A stretch of DNA of 64,000 nt from Cylicocyclus nassatus (Eukaryota > Nematoda > Chromadorea > Rhabditida > Strongylidae): positions 13,511,834 to 13,575,833 of the forward strand of contig CATQJL010000001.1 of assembly GCA_958299035.1 (NCBI GenBank), written 5' to 3'. The notes beneath the pieces were generated by a model. It made no database searches. It was not told the DNA's origin and worked only from the letters and a program-made list of their open reading frames with translations. The translations under genes and the position numbers were made by a program. Positions 11,204 through 23,405 of this stretch are shown here, in pieces; the stretch's first letter is position 1, and every line of letters starts with the position of its first letter.

Positions 11204-14200
11204 GTTATCAAATCGAAATGTCACAAATCTTTTCTGCTTTATATCAAACAAAATTCTGACTGCTCCCTCTCACAAGGGAATGGTCAGAACTCGATGTGGC
11301 CAATCCAAGCAAGGCAACATTAGATGCAGCATAAAACGCTGACTCTAAATCTATCTTCCCTATCTGCAGAACACTTCTGTGGATGAAGTTATAAGCCATT
11401 GAAGGCCATCATTTTGCTAAGAAATCGTGCGTGTAAAGGGCAAATTTGGTCGTACAGAGCCATGTTCGGCTTAATGTTAAACCGAAACTCCAGCTTGGTT
11501 ACTTCAAATGGTCCATACCTAAAGGTGAGCCAAACGGGCAATAATAAGCTCAATTTCGCAATTTTTATGCACAATTTTTTCGCAATAAAACTGCTTATAA
11601 CTTCGCCTACAAAGACTTTCTGCAGACATGGAAGACAGATTTGAAGTCAGCGTTCTAAGCTGCATCGAATGGTATACAGCTTGCTTGGATTGGCCACTTC
11701 GACTTCTGACCATTTTCTTGTCAGTTTCTTCTTTCCCACCGCTGTCCCCTCCTATGCTCCACAGGGTACTCAACTTGTACATTCTTGCCTGAGTTCTTTG
11801 AGCCAATTTGAGCCCCTTGACTTTTCACCCCAAAGTTTCCTAAATAAAACTTCTCAAATTACCAAGCTTTTCGCGCTTCTCATACTCTCTAGATATAACT
11901 CAGTCACATTCGAATTTTGCCGAAAAGCTGCTATGTTAAAAATGCGTCACTTAAACGTTCACAGTTTAACCCAATCCGCATCAGGCCAGAGCTGACACTA
12001 TGCGCCCTTAACGCAATGGTTCTGCTTCACGCCTGCGATTTCCTGGAGATGACCATGACCTGTTTGTTGGCAACTCATTTTTTCGATCCCTTTGGGTTGG
12101 GCCAGGCTGCGCGGCAAAGGCGGCGTACGTGACATAAGCATCGTACGCGCCATATCTTTATGCACGTGAGGCTGCGTTTATAGTGAGCCGGAAGTTCGGA
12201 AACAGTTCCAGCACAGCGCCTAGTTTGAGCTTTTGGCTCGCGATACTTTCATATTTCAGTACACTTGGTACCACAAAATTTCAGTGAGGTATTAGGTCCG
12301 TAACAACATCAAGCAGCCTCATCGAGCAGCCCTACTGCGCACTTCCAAATGCATGCTTTACGTCTTACTAGTATACAAATTGCAATTTTCGATGTTTTAT
12401 ATGATCCCCGGGTCATCGAGGTTTCATGTTCTCCATGAAAACATCACAAAGATGTGTTGGCCATTTAAAGCGACAATGTCAAGCATGTTTCTGTTGAAAA
12501 ATTTCCAATTAATCTCATATTTGCAGTATATCCTTCGCGAGTTGTGATTTATCGAAGATTTCATCTCTTTAAGTTACCTCGTTTTGCATCAGAACCACCT
12601 TTAGCCCTGTACCGTTGAACTCTTTGCACACCTTTGCCACTTCATTCTTGTATAATTTCAAAAATAAACGACCATAAAAGGCGAAGAACCTCCAGACATC
12701 CCCTGGATTATATAAAACATTAAAGATCAAAGCACAAATGAGAACCCCACTTGTCCTATATGTTCGTAGCGAAGGACATTTGAGCAAAGCAGTAGTAACA
12801 ACAAGTCTTTGGAACATTGAGCGAGGGTTGCATGTATTAACTTCCCCGCTGGAAGCAGCTATAAAGAGGGCTTTGTATCATGAAACTCCAAAATTCCGAC
12901 TACACTGTCTCTCCATTCTAAATTGTGTCCACTACCCTTATAAACATAGCGAACAGGAGCAAAAATAGGTACAAGTCCCACCATCAGCGTTTTGTAGATT
13001 CCCTAGTGATTCACCGCTTTTACTTCAAAGTGGTTTTTCCTTCTTCGAAGTTTGTGGAAACATTTTTAGGTCGTACTAATTACTTGACAAAACAGTATTA
13101 AGTACATTGATAAAAACAAGTATTGTATGGAAGCCATGAAATAGTAAGTATTGATAAGATGGGTTCTTTACGCCTGTTTCGCCTCTACCCCTATACAGCT
13201 TACTATAGAGTGAACCACTCCCGAGGCTCTTCAGTAGGGAAGAGTGGTGTACTGAGAAGGATAGGTCTAGGGGGGTATTTATACATGAGGGGTAGAGCAA
13301 ATAGATCAAAAATTCAGCTATGTTTCAATTTTGTGAGCATTTTAATAACAAAGGTTTTAGTGTTTTTGAACGATTGTAGATGCAAATACTTATATGATAT
13401 GCATTTATTTTTACTCAAGCATTTGATCATGGCGTTGGAAATGATGTTGGGAGCGTATTGTAAAGCTAAAAGTTGATCTATAAGTAATTCTAGTCTTTCA
13501 ACGAAGTTTTCAAATTTTGTACAACTCCTATAAATTCTCAAAATTTCACTGTAAATGATTGCAATTTTGACATTCAGACTGATATGTGATCTTGAATGAG
13601 TAAATTTGTTAACTTTAAAATTGAAACTGTCCGTTTTGTTATACTGAGTGGTAATAATTCTGTCTTCAACTATACATATTTTTAAGTCCAGAAAGTCACA
13701 TTCGAAATTGCTACTGTTGGTGCTTTTTAGTTCAAGAATATTTCTATAAGTATCTTGTAATATTGTTTGTACTTGTGATTGTTCCATGTTGTGTATGACC
13801 AGTAGATCATCCATGTACCTAAAAGGTATGAAAAGTCTATGAGATTTTTTCTGGTTAGAAGCACAAGAATATTCCACATATGACAAAGTCAAATCTGCTA
13901 ATATTGGGCTAACACTGCTACCTTGTGGGACACCCATTTTTTGTTTGAAAATGTGCTGTCCAACTTTACAGTAGCTGTATCAAGGAGAACATGAAACCTC
14001 GATGCCCAGGGGATCATATAAAACAACGAAAATTGCAAGTTGTATACTAGTAAGACGTAACACATGCATTTGGAAGTGGGCAGTAGGGCTGCTCGAGGAG
14101 GCTGCTTGATGTTGCTACGGACAATACCTCACTGAAATTTCGTGGTACCAAGTGTACCGTATACCATTCGATGCAGAATAGAACGCTGACTTCAAATCTG

Positions 14201-14647
14201 TCTTCCATGTCTGCAAAACGTTTTTATAGGCGAAGTTATGAGCAGTTTTACTGCGAAAAAATTGTGCATAAAAATTTTGCGACCAAATTTGCTAAATTGA
14301 GCTTATTATTGCCCGTTTGGCTCATCTTTAAGTATGGACCATTTGAAGTAACCAAGCTGGAGTTTCGGTTTAACATTAAGCCGAACATGGCACTGTACGA
14401 CCAAATTTGCCCTTTACACGCACGATTTCTAGCAAAATGATGGCCTTCAGTGGCTTATAACTTCATCCACAGAAGTGTTCTGCAGTTAGGGAAGGCAGAT
14501 TTCGAGTCAGCGTTTTATGCTGCATCTAATGATGCAGCTTGCTTGGATTGGCCACATCGAGTTCTGACCATTCCCTTGTGAGAGGGAGCAGTCAGAATTT
14601 TGTTTGATGTAAGGCAGAAAAGATTTGTGACATTTCGATTTGATAAC
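11204..14647. mobile_element. Large foldback element with a Penelope-like fragment in the loop
   Basis: Two nested pairs of arms are visible. The outer pair is 11204-11677 with 14159-14647; the inner pair is 12259-12434 with 13984-14157. On the left the pairs are separated by about 580 bp (11678-12258) that has no counterpart on the right, where the arms abut. This means an insertion on the left or a deletion on the right. The loop (12435-13983) contains a reverse transcriptase fragment. No transposase was seen. The outer arms contain the CTTGGCAG-type family motif also found at 8273-8705. Confidence 0.7.
13314..13937 (-). pseudogene. Penelope-like reverse transcriptase fragment
   Basis: A 207-codon open frame on the minus strand. 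It opens with MGVPQGSSVSPILADL, the finger/palm motif preceding the catalytic box in Penelope-like and related reverse transcriptases, followed by RYMDDLLV (catalytic YMDD) and a FLDL segment matching the next motif. The remaining 120 residues look like thumb. There is no GIY-YIG domain after the stop, and the N-terminal half of the polymerase is absent, so the copy is truncated on both sides. The ATG given is the first methionine in the surviving frame and not a real start. It lies in the loop of the 11.2-14.6 kb foldback. It differs clearly from the Penelope-like copies at 30-34 kb and 52.4-53.3 kb, so it belongs to another lineage. A related polymerase such as a DIRS or retron-like enzyme is less likely. 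Confidence 0.65.
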
Positions 14648-14649
14648 AG

Positions 14650-15081
14650 ATGACACAGATTCACAGTGGCTATGGTTACTTCAATTACAGGGAAGAAGCA
14701 CAGTTACCAAAAACCTGAATAAGTGACTTTTAAATGTATTTCGTGGAACATGCGCCACAGAACAGAACAGTTGATAGATCGCACATTCAAACGCTCACAA
14801 CTCCTTACAAATAGTTGCTTGGCAGATAATTAACATATGATTGTGATCAGCGTTTCGAGGCGCTTCCGATGATGTATAGCTTTCTGGTATGGCTGGGTTA
14901 GGCTCTGACCATTCCCTACTTAGCATTATTGGATTAGATAGTCAGTACATTGAAATGTTTTCCTTGATTTCAAAGAAAGAAGAAAGACTTTGAAGAAAAG
15001 ACCATCGGCCACTGAGGATCATAGGGATAAGACGGAAGAAAATGCTAAATGCTGCTTCTGCGACTTTTCGCTCCTCAATAT
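14650..15081. other. Unassigned, with a CTTGGCAG-family fragment
   Basis: Around 14800-14940 there is a degenerate single-arm copy of the repeat seen at 8273-8705. Nothing else is recognisable. Confidence 0.4.
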
Positions 15082-15414
15082 GAAGTTTGATTTAGTGCGA
15101 GAGCACGGCTTTTGACTAATGCAACAGTTTAAGTCCGATCGAAAAAGGTGAAATCTAAAGCGAAAAAACAGCTTTAGAAAAAAACGGAAAAAAGGGGCGA
15201 TCCGCTAATCCCGCCCCCTTGACAAGTTTTGACGTGGGGAATGCTATAGATCTAAAGTACTGACCACGTCAAAACTTGTCAACTTGGGGGGCGGGATTGG
15301 CGGACCGCTCCTTTTCCGCTATTTTCCGAAACTACTTTCTCGCTTCAAAACCCACCTTTTCCGATCGGGCTTGAACCGTTACACTAGTCAGGAGCCGTGC
15401 TCCTGTACTGCGTC
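15082..15414. repeat. Hairpin element with about 155-bp arms
   Basis: Arms 15082-15236 and 15263-15414 are inverted copies; the innermost part is nearly perfect (CCCGCCCCCTTGACAAG against its complement, and TTTTGACGTGG against CCACGTCAAAA). A further direct copy of the right arm occurs at about 15565-15680, so the right arm was duplicated in tandem about 240 bp away. Confidence 0.7.
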
Positions 15415-16069
15415 AAAATCCCACCCCCCTCAGATAACCTGGAAAATGCCTTTAAAGGCAGCTTCCAGCCAGATTCTTAACGATTGTTTGGACAAGCTGA
15501 TGGATGGGACTGGAGGAACGTCCACCGATTGGACGCGGGATTGGAGTACCGCCCCCGCGTTAGTCTCGTTCGAAACCATTTTTCTCGTTTCAGAATTCAC
15601 CTTTTTCGATCGGACTTGAACTATTGCGTTAGTCAGGAGCCGTGCTCTCGCAATGCGTCAAGATCTCACCAACTTGAATTTGAGTGGATGGTGCCTATAG
15701 GGATGGACAGTGTAAAATCGGAATTCTGGAGTTTCAGGATACAGAGTTCTTTGAAGTTGCCTTTCTCTTTCTAGTGAGGATGTTGATGCATTAGGCCCTA
15801 ATTCAGCCTTCAAAGGTCCAATCTTCCTCTAATCAACCGGCATGTGCCTGCATACGAGTTCAGTCAGTGTACGACTACAATATTAAAAAATCTTGTCGCC
15901 GTTATTACGATGAACTCTGTTGTAATTCATAAAAGCGTCAAGTGCACGCGACTTTGTCAATAATAAACTCGTTAATCCTGCGACGTTAAAACCTGAAAGG
16001 TCATTTACAAAAGTAAGCAAATACGGTGGTAGACGGGCCTCCAAAATTTGAATATCTCTCCATACTTTT

Positions 16070-16850
16070 CAGCGATGTTGTTGACGTTCGTGGATATCAT
16101 CGGAGTACAATTTTGGGTACTTTTTCGTTACCCGGACCCATTTTTTTCAAGAATGCTCATGAAATACGTGCTATATTTTGGGGAATTTTTTTCATAGATC
16201 GTATAAGGACTATTTTCCTGCCACGTGTCAAGGAAAAAACTGACACGTTTTGGTTCAATTTGACATGTTTTTTGAAAATCATTTCCGGTGAGATAAGCAA
16301 GCATTCGAGATGACTCAAAAGCTGTTCGGCTTTTTTATGAAGCAAAACAATCCAAAACGTTAGTTAAGACATCCTGATCGCTTTCAACAATGATTAAAAA
16401 ACATCTTCCTTTTCAATCTGTTTCCGCTATACGAATTCAGTCAGGAAAGGATAGCACTGTTGGCCTGAAGTACCCTCCTGCCGCTTGCTTCACCGCTTCG
16501 ATGGTGGACTAGCACACTTTTCTGCTCTAGGCAAATCTATATGTTTATTGAAAGCGGATGACATGCTTGTGCTGTTAACGTTCATTTTTGAGGTTGTTGA
16601 ACCAAAAATGTATACATTACTGATTAGAAAATGGATTCAAACTACGTTGGCAAGTACGTAAACCAAATTCTTGGCAAAACCTGTTAAACGTAAAGATGAC
16701 ATGCCAAATTTTTTTGACACGTGTCAAGAGGTTGGCAGTTTTTTCTGTAAAGTTATGCCTAAATATGATTCGAAAAAGAAGCAATATTGTTCTTCGAAGA
16801 AATGGGTCCGGATAACGGAAAAGTACCCAATTTTGTATCCCTTTCGGAGA
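16070..16850. repeat. Foldback element, degenerate arms
   Basis: GGGTACTTTTTCGTTACCC followed by GGACCCATTT at about 16115-16145 is mirrored at about 16800-16835. ACACGTGTCAA-type sequences sit nearer the loop. The interior is non-coding. The stretch 15680-16070 before it shows nothing recognisable. Confidence 0.5.
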
Positions 16851-17039
16851 CGTCGGAAGATTTTTGCAGAAGGTCTGGATGGGAGAAAGAAATTCTGCAA
16901 AGTCTTTTTGCTTTATTGGGAACAAATGCTCAAATTCTCAGATAAGTATGCTTATTGAAGAATGGAACTGACTTTATCCGTTCTATGGGTTACTCTATCA
17001 AATAAGAAATATTTGCCACCATTTCAAGAGAGTGACAAT

Positions 17040-17306
17040 TTTATATATAAAGCTGAATGTCTGTCTGTATGTATATGCGGAATAGAAATCTTTATTTCTG
17101 AACCGATTTGAACCAAACTTGGCACACATATACTTCGGGGCGGGGTCGTGTCATAGGCTACTTTTCGTTATCGATCCATATCGATTTTATCGATTTTTTG
17201 CAAAATTTGAACTACGGGGCTGGGAGTTGGCACAGCGGGGTAATCGAGCATGCTGATTACAAATATGTTATTGACAGGGCCGGGCGGAGCCAGGTTTGCC
17301 AATTAG
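17040..17306 (+). mobile_element. Helitron-like element 3, shortened
   Basis: It begins TTATATATAAAGCTGAATG and ends after GGGCGGAGCCAGG with AATTAG followed by T, a degenerate form of the CTAG end. It contains the family body in single copy (ATCGATTTTATCGAT, GGGGCTGGGAGTTGGC). Confidence 0.55.
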
Positions 17307-18268
17307 TCACTGATAAGTTTTCATTTACATTTGCATGAGTAATGTCCATGCATATTGTTGTGTCCGTCACTCTTCGGACGCTCTTTGAATCCTCATCTGT
17401 TGGACGCAGGAGCAGACAGGAATATTTATTATTAGGAAAAAATAATAAATAATGAAAGATGCAGATAAATAAACGATTGAACTGGCTGAGGTGAAAAGTG
17501 AGCGCCTTTTATAACGCTCTATTCCCGCGCACTCTGAGAATGCGATCGACTACGCGAGGCGGATTACTCTGAGAAACAACTGATCAGTTACTAACACGAC
17601 ACATATATTAATGAAATCCATAGAAAATATTAGGTTGGTGCAAAAGTTTTGTCGCACCTTTTCTGAAGAATCATTACTTCTCGCTTGTTCGACCTAATTG
17701 CCCAAGTCTAATTTTGCTAGCTAGAGGAAAGGATAACCTTGTGATGGTGTCTTTGCTGCTCTCTAACAAGGCGCAGCTTTTGAGATAGAAGCAGGAGAAT
17801 AAGATATCTTCAGGTTCGGTCATCTAAGCTTAGGCTGCTAAAGATAACTTGCGATAAAAATCATTTTATAGTTGGTACCAGCTTATCTAGCGAGCAAAGT
17901 AAATCAAACAAACTCGAACAAACTTCGTACACACTATTTAATGTTCAAAATCGACCTTTAGCAAAAGGTTTTCAGTCGCCGCGACGAAAACGTCGCTGCT
18001 CAGAATTCGTAGAAGTTGAACGATTTACATTCTTAGTTGCATTTCTTGGAGAAAAGAAGCGATTGATGAAAATTGATCAATGCCGCAACGGTGAACCATT
18101 GAAATTTGGAATATCTGATAGTTTTAAATCTATGTGAAATTCTCCTTCAAATACCAAGACTTCGCGAATATCTTCTTGAACAACGTTACTGAGTACCGCT
18201 TCGTTACGATCAATACGCCTTAACCCGTCTTTTCCACGAAGATTCTTTCAGAATGCCATAGATTTGTA
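17307..18268. other. Unassigned, with an orphan mariner-type end
   Basis: At 17630 the sequence TTAGGTTGGTGCAAAAGT, preceded by TA, is a textbook mariner end, but no opposite end was found. The remainder has no recognisable coding or repeat structure. Confidence 0.45.
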
Positions 18269-19219
18269 CAGGGCGCGGAAAAATTATTGCCCCTCAAAAT
18301 GAATTCAAAAAAATCGGCGTGCTTCACAGATTTTTTGGTAAATTTGGCATAAATCTCAAGATGCAAAGATATTCTAGCACTTTACAGAAACTGGCTCAAA
18401 AACTCTACAACTTCACCCGGCGGCGGATCCCTTTTCGCAGCGCATCTCATATCAAATTTTGCAACTTCCCGTTACAAATGCGAAAAAGTGAAGATTTTTG
18501 GGAAGTTTTTTGTTTCTAAGGCGAAATTGAGAAATCCTCTACAGCTTAAGAATTGTCGTCGTAGACCCCGAAATATTCTGAAAGTAGCCAGTCAGCGGTT
18601 GCACTAGGAGAAAAGCTCTGAATCTTTCTGACGAGAGAGTGGCTGCGGAGCACCGGAGGGCGATCAGAGAACGTGCCACAGAGATAAAGTACAATCGTTC
18701 ATCGCTCCAGAACCATGACGTGGACGAAGTCCGCTGCTCTTTTCATTATTCCTGTTACTTTTTTTGGAATCTGGAATTTCGAATTATAGTTTGGATCCAA
18801 TCCATTAAGCGAGAGCTCCTGACTAGCCTCTTCTCGAGAATTTTTGCGATTTTCGCGTTATACAATCTTCCTTATTTAGCCAAAACAAGACACCACCAAG
18901 CTATAATTAATCTGCAATGGGTATGAAATATTGGAGCAGAAGTTATCCTCTACATAGCAGCTCAATTTGAACCTTATATCAATGCTGGTGGTATAGTTAC
19001 GGTACAAAATCGCGCTTGTATGCTGTCGGCGCATCGTTAATGTTCTTGCGCGCTGTTATCACTCGTTCAAGCTGACAGAAAGGAAACAGTTTTGAATCAA
19101 ACTTATCCTCATCTAATCTCAAGGATCACACCTACATGTGGGAATCAAAAAACTACAGATTTGCTTTATGTTTGATTTTACAAGCCAAGCTGGAGGGACA
19201 GTACTTTTTCCGCACCCTA
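18269..19219. mobile_element. Tc1-type inverted-repeat element
   Basis: Ends CAGGGCGCGGAAAAA (18269) and the complement of TAGGGTGCGGAAAAA (to 19219) are each flanked by TA (18267-18268; 19220-19221), as in Tc1-type elements. The body is too short for a transposase. A 45-codon coding-like stretch on the plus strand (about 18594-18730, rich in Arg/Glu) does not match anything I recognise. Confidence 0.55.
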
Positions 19220-19339
19220 TAAAACTAACTTGCGGGTTGTCTATGTATGCTTAGTGCATTGTCAGAAACTTCGGTGAATTATTCCGAGTAGTGGTTGAGT
19301 CTTAGCGGGAAAGTATTGGTGGAAGGTGTATTTCTGTTA

Positions 19340-19720
19340 CTTTCTTAATTTTTCCCTTTCCTTCAATTATCCTATTAGGAAAGTATTTATAACTTCAAAG
19401 TTCTCATCGAGTAGTTGCAACAGCCCGCCACATTGGTTTTGTAGGGGAAGAATATGCGATTGCACAAAACTTGTAAAAAAAGCCATATCGATACGACGAA
19501 AACCGATTGTAGGAAAACAATACAAGAAACGAGATTTTTCTTTTGCACCAAAAATTGCAACAGTAAGTACCCTTGAGCAGCTGTTGAGATTTACAAGTCA
19601 AATAAACAAATATGGAGATGAAAATAATACGCATACAGTCCATTTACAGTTCATCTTTTGAAAGAACTGGACAAATGCAGCAAGGTGGGCGTTTTCGGAA
19701 TATACAAGTCAATCCTTCTT
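19340..19720 (+). pseudogene. Possible exon or coding remnant, unidentified
   Basis: A pyrimidine-rich tract ending ATCCTATTAG precedes an open region. Two overlapping frames look coding in succession (one includes FVGEEYAIAQNL, the next VKKAISIRRKPIVGKQYKKR), as if one base had been lost between them near 19470. A GTAAGT donor-like site is at 19563. I do not recognise the protein. It lies between two Tc1-type elements. It could be a decayed gene or a chance open region. Confidence 0.25.
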
Positions 19721-19824
19721 TCGGCGATGCTTTGCATTTGAATAAAATTCGGTTGCCTTCTCTCTTTTCTCTATCTTTCAGTATCTAGAATAGTCTCTTA
19801 TCGGTTCACTGCTGTGCCCACATA

Positions 19825-21494
19825 CAGTGACCGCCAAAAAGTTGCGGACAAGCCTCCCTCTCTTTTTCATCGCTCTATTTCAGAAGGAAAACAAGGATAA
19901 ATAAATGTATTAATTGTATGAGGTGATAGAGCTCTTCAGGATCTACAATCTACACTTTGCGTTTTTCGAAAAACATGTATTCTAAAAATGTTAAAAAACT
20001 TTTTCCAAAAAAGCCCGGAGATGGCCGCGTCACAATGTCGCGGACAATAATTCTTCGAACGCAAAAATTTTCTTTTGAGTCCTATTCTGAAGCGGAAACA
20101 CAAGTAATCCAAACGGGTAAGCATACTACTATACAGAGCTCTTCAAGAACTACACACTGGTTATGGTTGCTTCCCAGAAAACACAAGCTTGAATTTTATT
20201 TTGCTTCTTTTCAAAAAACAACTTCTAATTCCCTGCTTCAAGCCAAATTTCTTCACATGGAAAACCATGCAAGACATTCAAACAAAGCTATTCGGATAAA
20301 ATGGATGCCCTTTGCCATCTTCTATGCATCGAACATGCGCTGGTGAGTTTCTTTGCTGAAAATGGCTTCTGACAGTGCGTGTACATGACCCCACCTGCAC
20401 CTCACCACTGACTTGTACCGCTTTGCAGGCTTGTAACTCGGCTTGTTGTCAATGTATGAGCCTGCAATTAGGCTCATTCGAAAGAACGAGATTTCCTCTA
20501 CACGACGTTATGCAAAAGAGATGGGTGTAAGAAACAGCGGAGATTTGGCGGATGGGGTGGAAAAATGCGGCCTCTGTGGTAGGGTGAGGATATCCAGCTA
20601 AAGTTGAATAGAGCTTCTTTCGCTACCAGTTCAATCCTGGAAGCTTAAAACTGTCAATGTTCTTGTAATAGATCCATTTTGAAGCTCTAGAACTGTTTTG
20701 GTGTTGATAAGAGCCTTCACTCCAACCACCACTGAGGCCGCATTTTTCCACCCCATCCGCCAAATCTCCGCTGTTTCTTACATTCATCTCTTTTGCATAT
20801 CATCGTGTAGAAGAAGTCTCGTTCTTTCGAATGAGCCTAATTGCAGGCTCACAAATTGACTACAAGCCGAGTTACAAGACTGCAAAGCGGAACAAGTCAG
20901 TGGTGAGGTGCAGGTGGGGTCATGTACAGCACTGTCAGAAGCCATTTTCAGCAAAGAAACTCATCAGCACACGTCAGATGCATGGAGAATGGTAAAGAGC
21001 ATCTACCTTATCTGAACAGAGTTGTTGGAATGTCGTGAATAGGTTTCCATGTAAAGAAACTTGGCTTAAAAAGGAGAATTAGAAGTTATTTTTGAAAAAA
21101 AAAGCAAAATAAAACTCAAGCTTGTGTTTTTTGGGAAGCAACCATAACCAGTGTGTAGTTCTTGACGAGCTCTGTATAGTAGTATGCTTACCCGTTTGGA
21201 TTACTTGTGTTTCCGCTTCAGAACAGGACTCAAAAGAAAATTTTTGCGTTCGAAGAATTATTGTCCTCGACATTGTGACGCGGCCATTTTCCGACTTTTT
21301 TTAGAAAAAGTTTTTTAAAATTTTTAGAATACATGTTTTTCGAAAAACGCAAAGTGTAATTGTAGATCTTGAAGAGCTCTACACCACTTGCAATTACTAC
21401 ATTTTTCTACATTTTTTTTTATCCTTGTTTTGCTTCTGAAATAGAGCGATGAAAAAGGGAGGGAGGCTTGTCCGCAACTTTTTGGCGGTCACTG
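19825..21494. mobile_element. Tc1-type palindromic element, 1.67 kb
   Basis: Ends CAGTGACCGCCAAAAAGTTG (19825) and its complement (to 21494) are flanked by TA (19823-19824; 21495-21496). The arms extend over the whole element: 19825-20580 against 20728-21494, about 760 bp each and closely similar, around a loop of about 147 bp. Each arm carries the same short open frame (from 20035 plus and from 21273 minus), which is a by-product of the duplication and not a gene. No transposase is present. Confidence 0.75.
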
Positions 21495-21501
21495 TATGTA
21501 T

Positions 21502-21661
21502 AGGCTGCTGCATGACGAAGGCGCAATATCTTTGGGCACGAACGCGGCTTTATTGGCCACAGCGCATGAGGCGCAGGATTTACAACGGTGAGGACACGCG
21601 CGCGACGCGTTCGCGCCCGCTCAGCTAATACCGCTTCTGCGCCTTCGTCATGCAGTAGCCT
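21502..21661. repeat. Short hairpin MITE, 160 bp
   Basis: GGCTGCTGCATGACGAAGGC is mirrored at the other end with one mismatch. The GC-rich interior has CGCGCGACGCG-type sequence. It sits seven bases outside the Tc1-type palindrome. Confidence 0.65.
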
Positions 21662-21789
21662 TTACACTCTCAATGAAAACACTTGGAAATGTGGAAGACA
21701 CCAAAATTTTCTTTCAATAAAGTGCCCTGAGAAATACGAAAGTTTATCTGATCAATCACTGGATTTTACTGTAGCTTGTAGCAAGTTTT

Positions 21790-22281
21790 GGACCTCCTAC
21801 AAAAACCCCGTAAATGCAAAAGCTATTTCCGTCAAAATGTGGAACTGACTTCTCACCGTATAGATTTTGCTTCGTATTGCTTGTTCTCTCTCCGATCGTC
21901 CTTCTTCTATCCTGAAATGCAAAATGTGCTGAACCAAGTAATGACTGAGATGCTGCGACAAACGCGAGTGTGTGAAATATGCCTTCATTAACGGTAACAG
22001 CTAAGTAAAGATCTCCTACTCCAGTCGGCCACTTAGCTCCAATCACATCCTTCAAAGGTTCCCCGCAATCGCAGCAAAACTTCTGCAAAATGTTGGTTGA
22101 TTGCTATGGCAACATCGAAACTTTGTAAACAAACCAGGGCTAAAGCCAATTTTAAAACATAAACATTCCACTTTACATCAAATTCTCCGTGACCAAAGCA
22201 TTCATTGATTTTGTCAAGCTCGGATTTGAGGCGAGGGTCATCACTTCTAGTAGTTGGAGGTGGAGCAGCCAAGATCGGTAC
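21790..22281 (-). CDS. Candidate cellular exons, unidentified zinc-ribbon-like protein
   Basis: Three minus-strand segments look like exons of one gene. The first begins after TTCGAGTTCAG near 22282 and encodes PPPTTRSDDPRLKSELDK and onward to a GTAAAG donor-like site near 22180. The second follows ATTTTGCAG near 22085 and encodes KFCCDCGEPLKDVIGAKW, whose CxxC pair resembles one half of a zinc ribbon. The third follows GCATTTCAG near 21917 and encodes EEGRSEREQAIRSKIY up to a GTGAGA donor near 21862. Acceptors of this TTTCAG type and short introns are typical of nematodes. I do not recognise the family. The combined length is partial and no promoter or stop is assigned. A decayed transposon gene is the main alternative. 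The start and end given are the outer limits of the segments, with introns included. Confidence 0.35.
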
Positions 22282-22489
22282 CTGAACTCGAAGAATGCTT
22301 TAAATAACTAAGCGACTTTCAACTTACCCTAATAAAATATAAATAGAAGGCAAATATTTCAAACAACATATGTTTTCGATTGACCGCACAGCTAAATTTT
22401 GAACTGCTACGGCGCTACTGTTCGGCCTTCCTGCACATCTCCTATGTTTAATGTTATGAATGATACAAAAGTGTTTTTCGCTGCTCTGG

Positions 22490-22730
22490 TTATTTGCAGT
22501 ATCGTTTAGCCATGTCACAATGGCATACGTGTGCACTAGCATTACGCTTTAGCAAACGGCTCTTTGAAGAGACTGATTTATGGAGAGAGATGAAGGGGAT
22601 GCAGTTCTCTTTGCAGGTTTTACAGCAAAAGAAATCGTCTATGACTACATTGGCAGAATCAGCATTAAACTTTGCTACAAAAGAAGAGCTGCGAGCAAGG
22701 AAAGTCGTTTTTACCACATTTTTACCTATC
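22490..22730 (+). CDS. Candidate exon, unidentified
   Basis: On the plus strand a TTATTTGCAG acceptor-like site (to about 22499) opens into roughly 70 codons including MSQWHTCALALRFSKRLFEE and KEELRARKVVF. The composition is protein-like with a mix of charged and aromatic residues, but the family is not recognised. It is on the strand opposite to the neighbouring candidate at 21790-22281, about 210 bp away. It may be a chance open frame. Confidence 0.25.
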
Positions 22731-22779
22731 AATAATAATGTTCACAACTTTCGCATTGTAAGCTGCTTCTTCAGGTAAA

Positions 22780-23102
22780 AAGGCTTGGACTTTGTATTGT
22801 TTGATCTTATCAACCTAACGCAATCTCGATTTTCAAAGCCTTAGATCCGATTGATTATGCTTATCCAAAAAAACACTTCAGATCACGTAAAGGATGAAGC
22901 ACAGCTCATGCACCAATTTGCAGTCTCTACATTTTTTTTCTTTCTTTAGCAAATGCCACATAGCTCAAAGTAGTGAGATGGTGGTAAATGCTGTACTTAT
23001 TTACTTTTATGAGACTATATAGTAACTGTCAAACTAAGTAGAATTATTCTACGTTACCACTCAACTAACTAGGGAAAGTCAAAATAGGCTTTTCACAAGA
23101 AT
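22780..23102. other. Nothing recognisable
   Basis: AT-rich sequence without a recognisable repeat or exon. Confidence 0.4.
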
Positions 23103-23405
23103 TATATACCATTCTGAAGAGCATCAAATGCTGACTCCAGTACTGCCTTTGCTATCTGCCAAGCGCCTCTAGACGCTGAGTCAGACCACTCTAAGCATGG
23201 AAAAACTTCTTTCTATTAGATTCGTACTCAACATTTCTATATGTGAGCCTAGAAAGACCATAACCATTGACTTTACCTAGATTTTAGTGACATTTTTCGC
23301 TTCAAAAAACACTCATAACTCAGCGCCTAGAAGAGCTTGGCAAAAAGCAAAGGCAGCATTGGAATCAGCCCTCGATGCTCTTCAAAGTTTGTATTCTGTT
23401 TGGAA
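23103..23405. repeat. Foldback element of the CTTGGCAG family
   Basis: Arms 23103-23197 and 23315-23405 are inverted copies (TTTGAAGAGCATC, AAGCTCTTCTAGGCGCTGAG on the complement of the right arm). Same family as 8273-8705. Confidence 0.6.
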
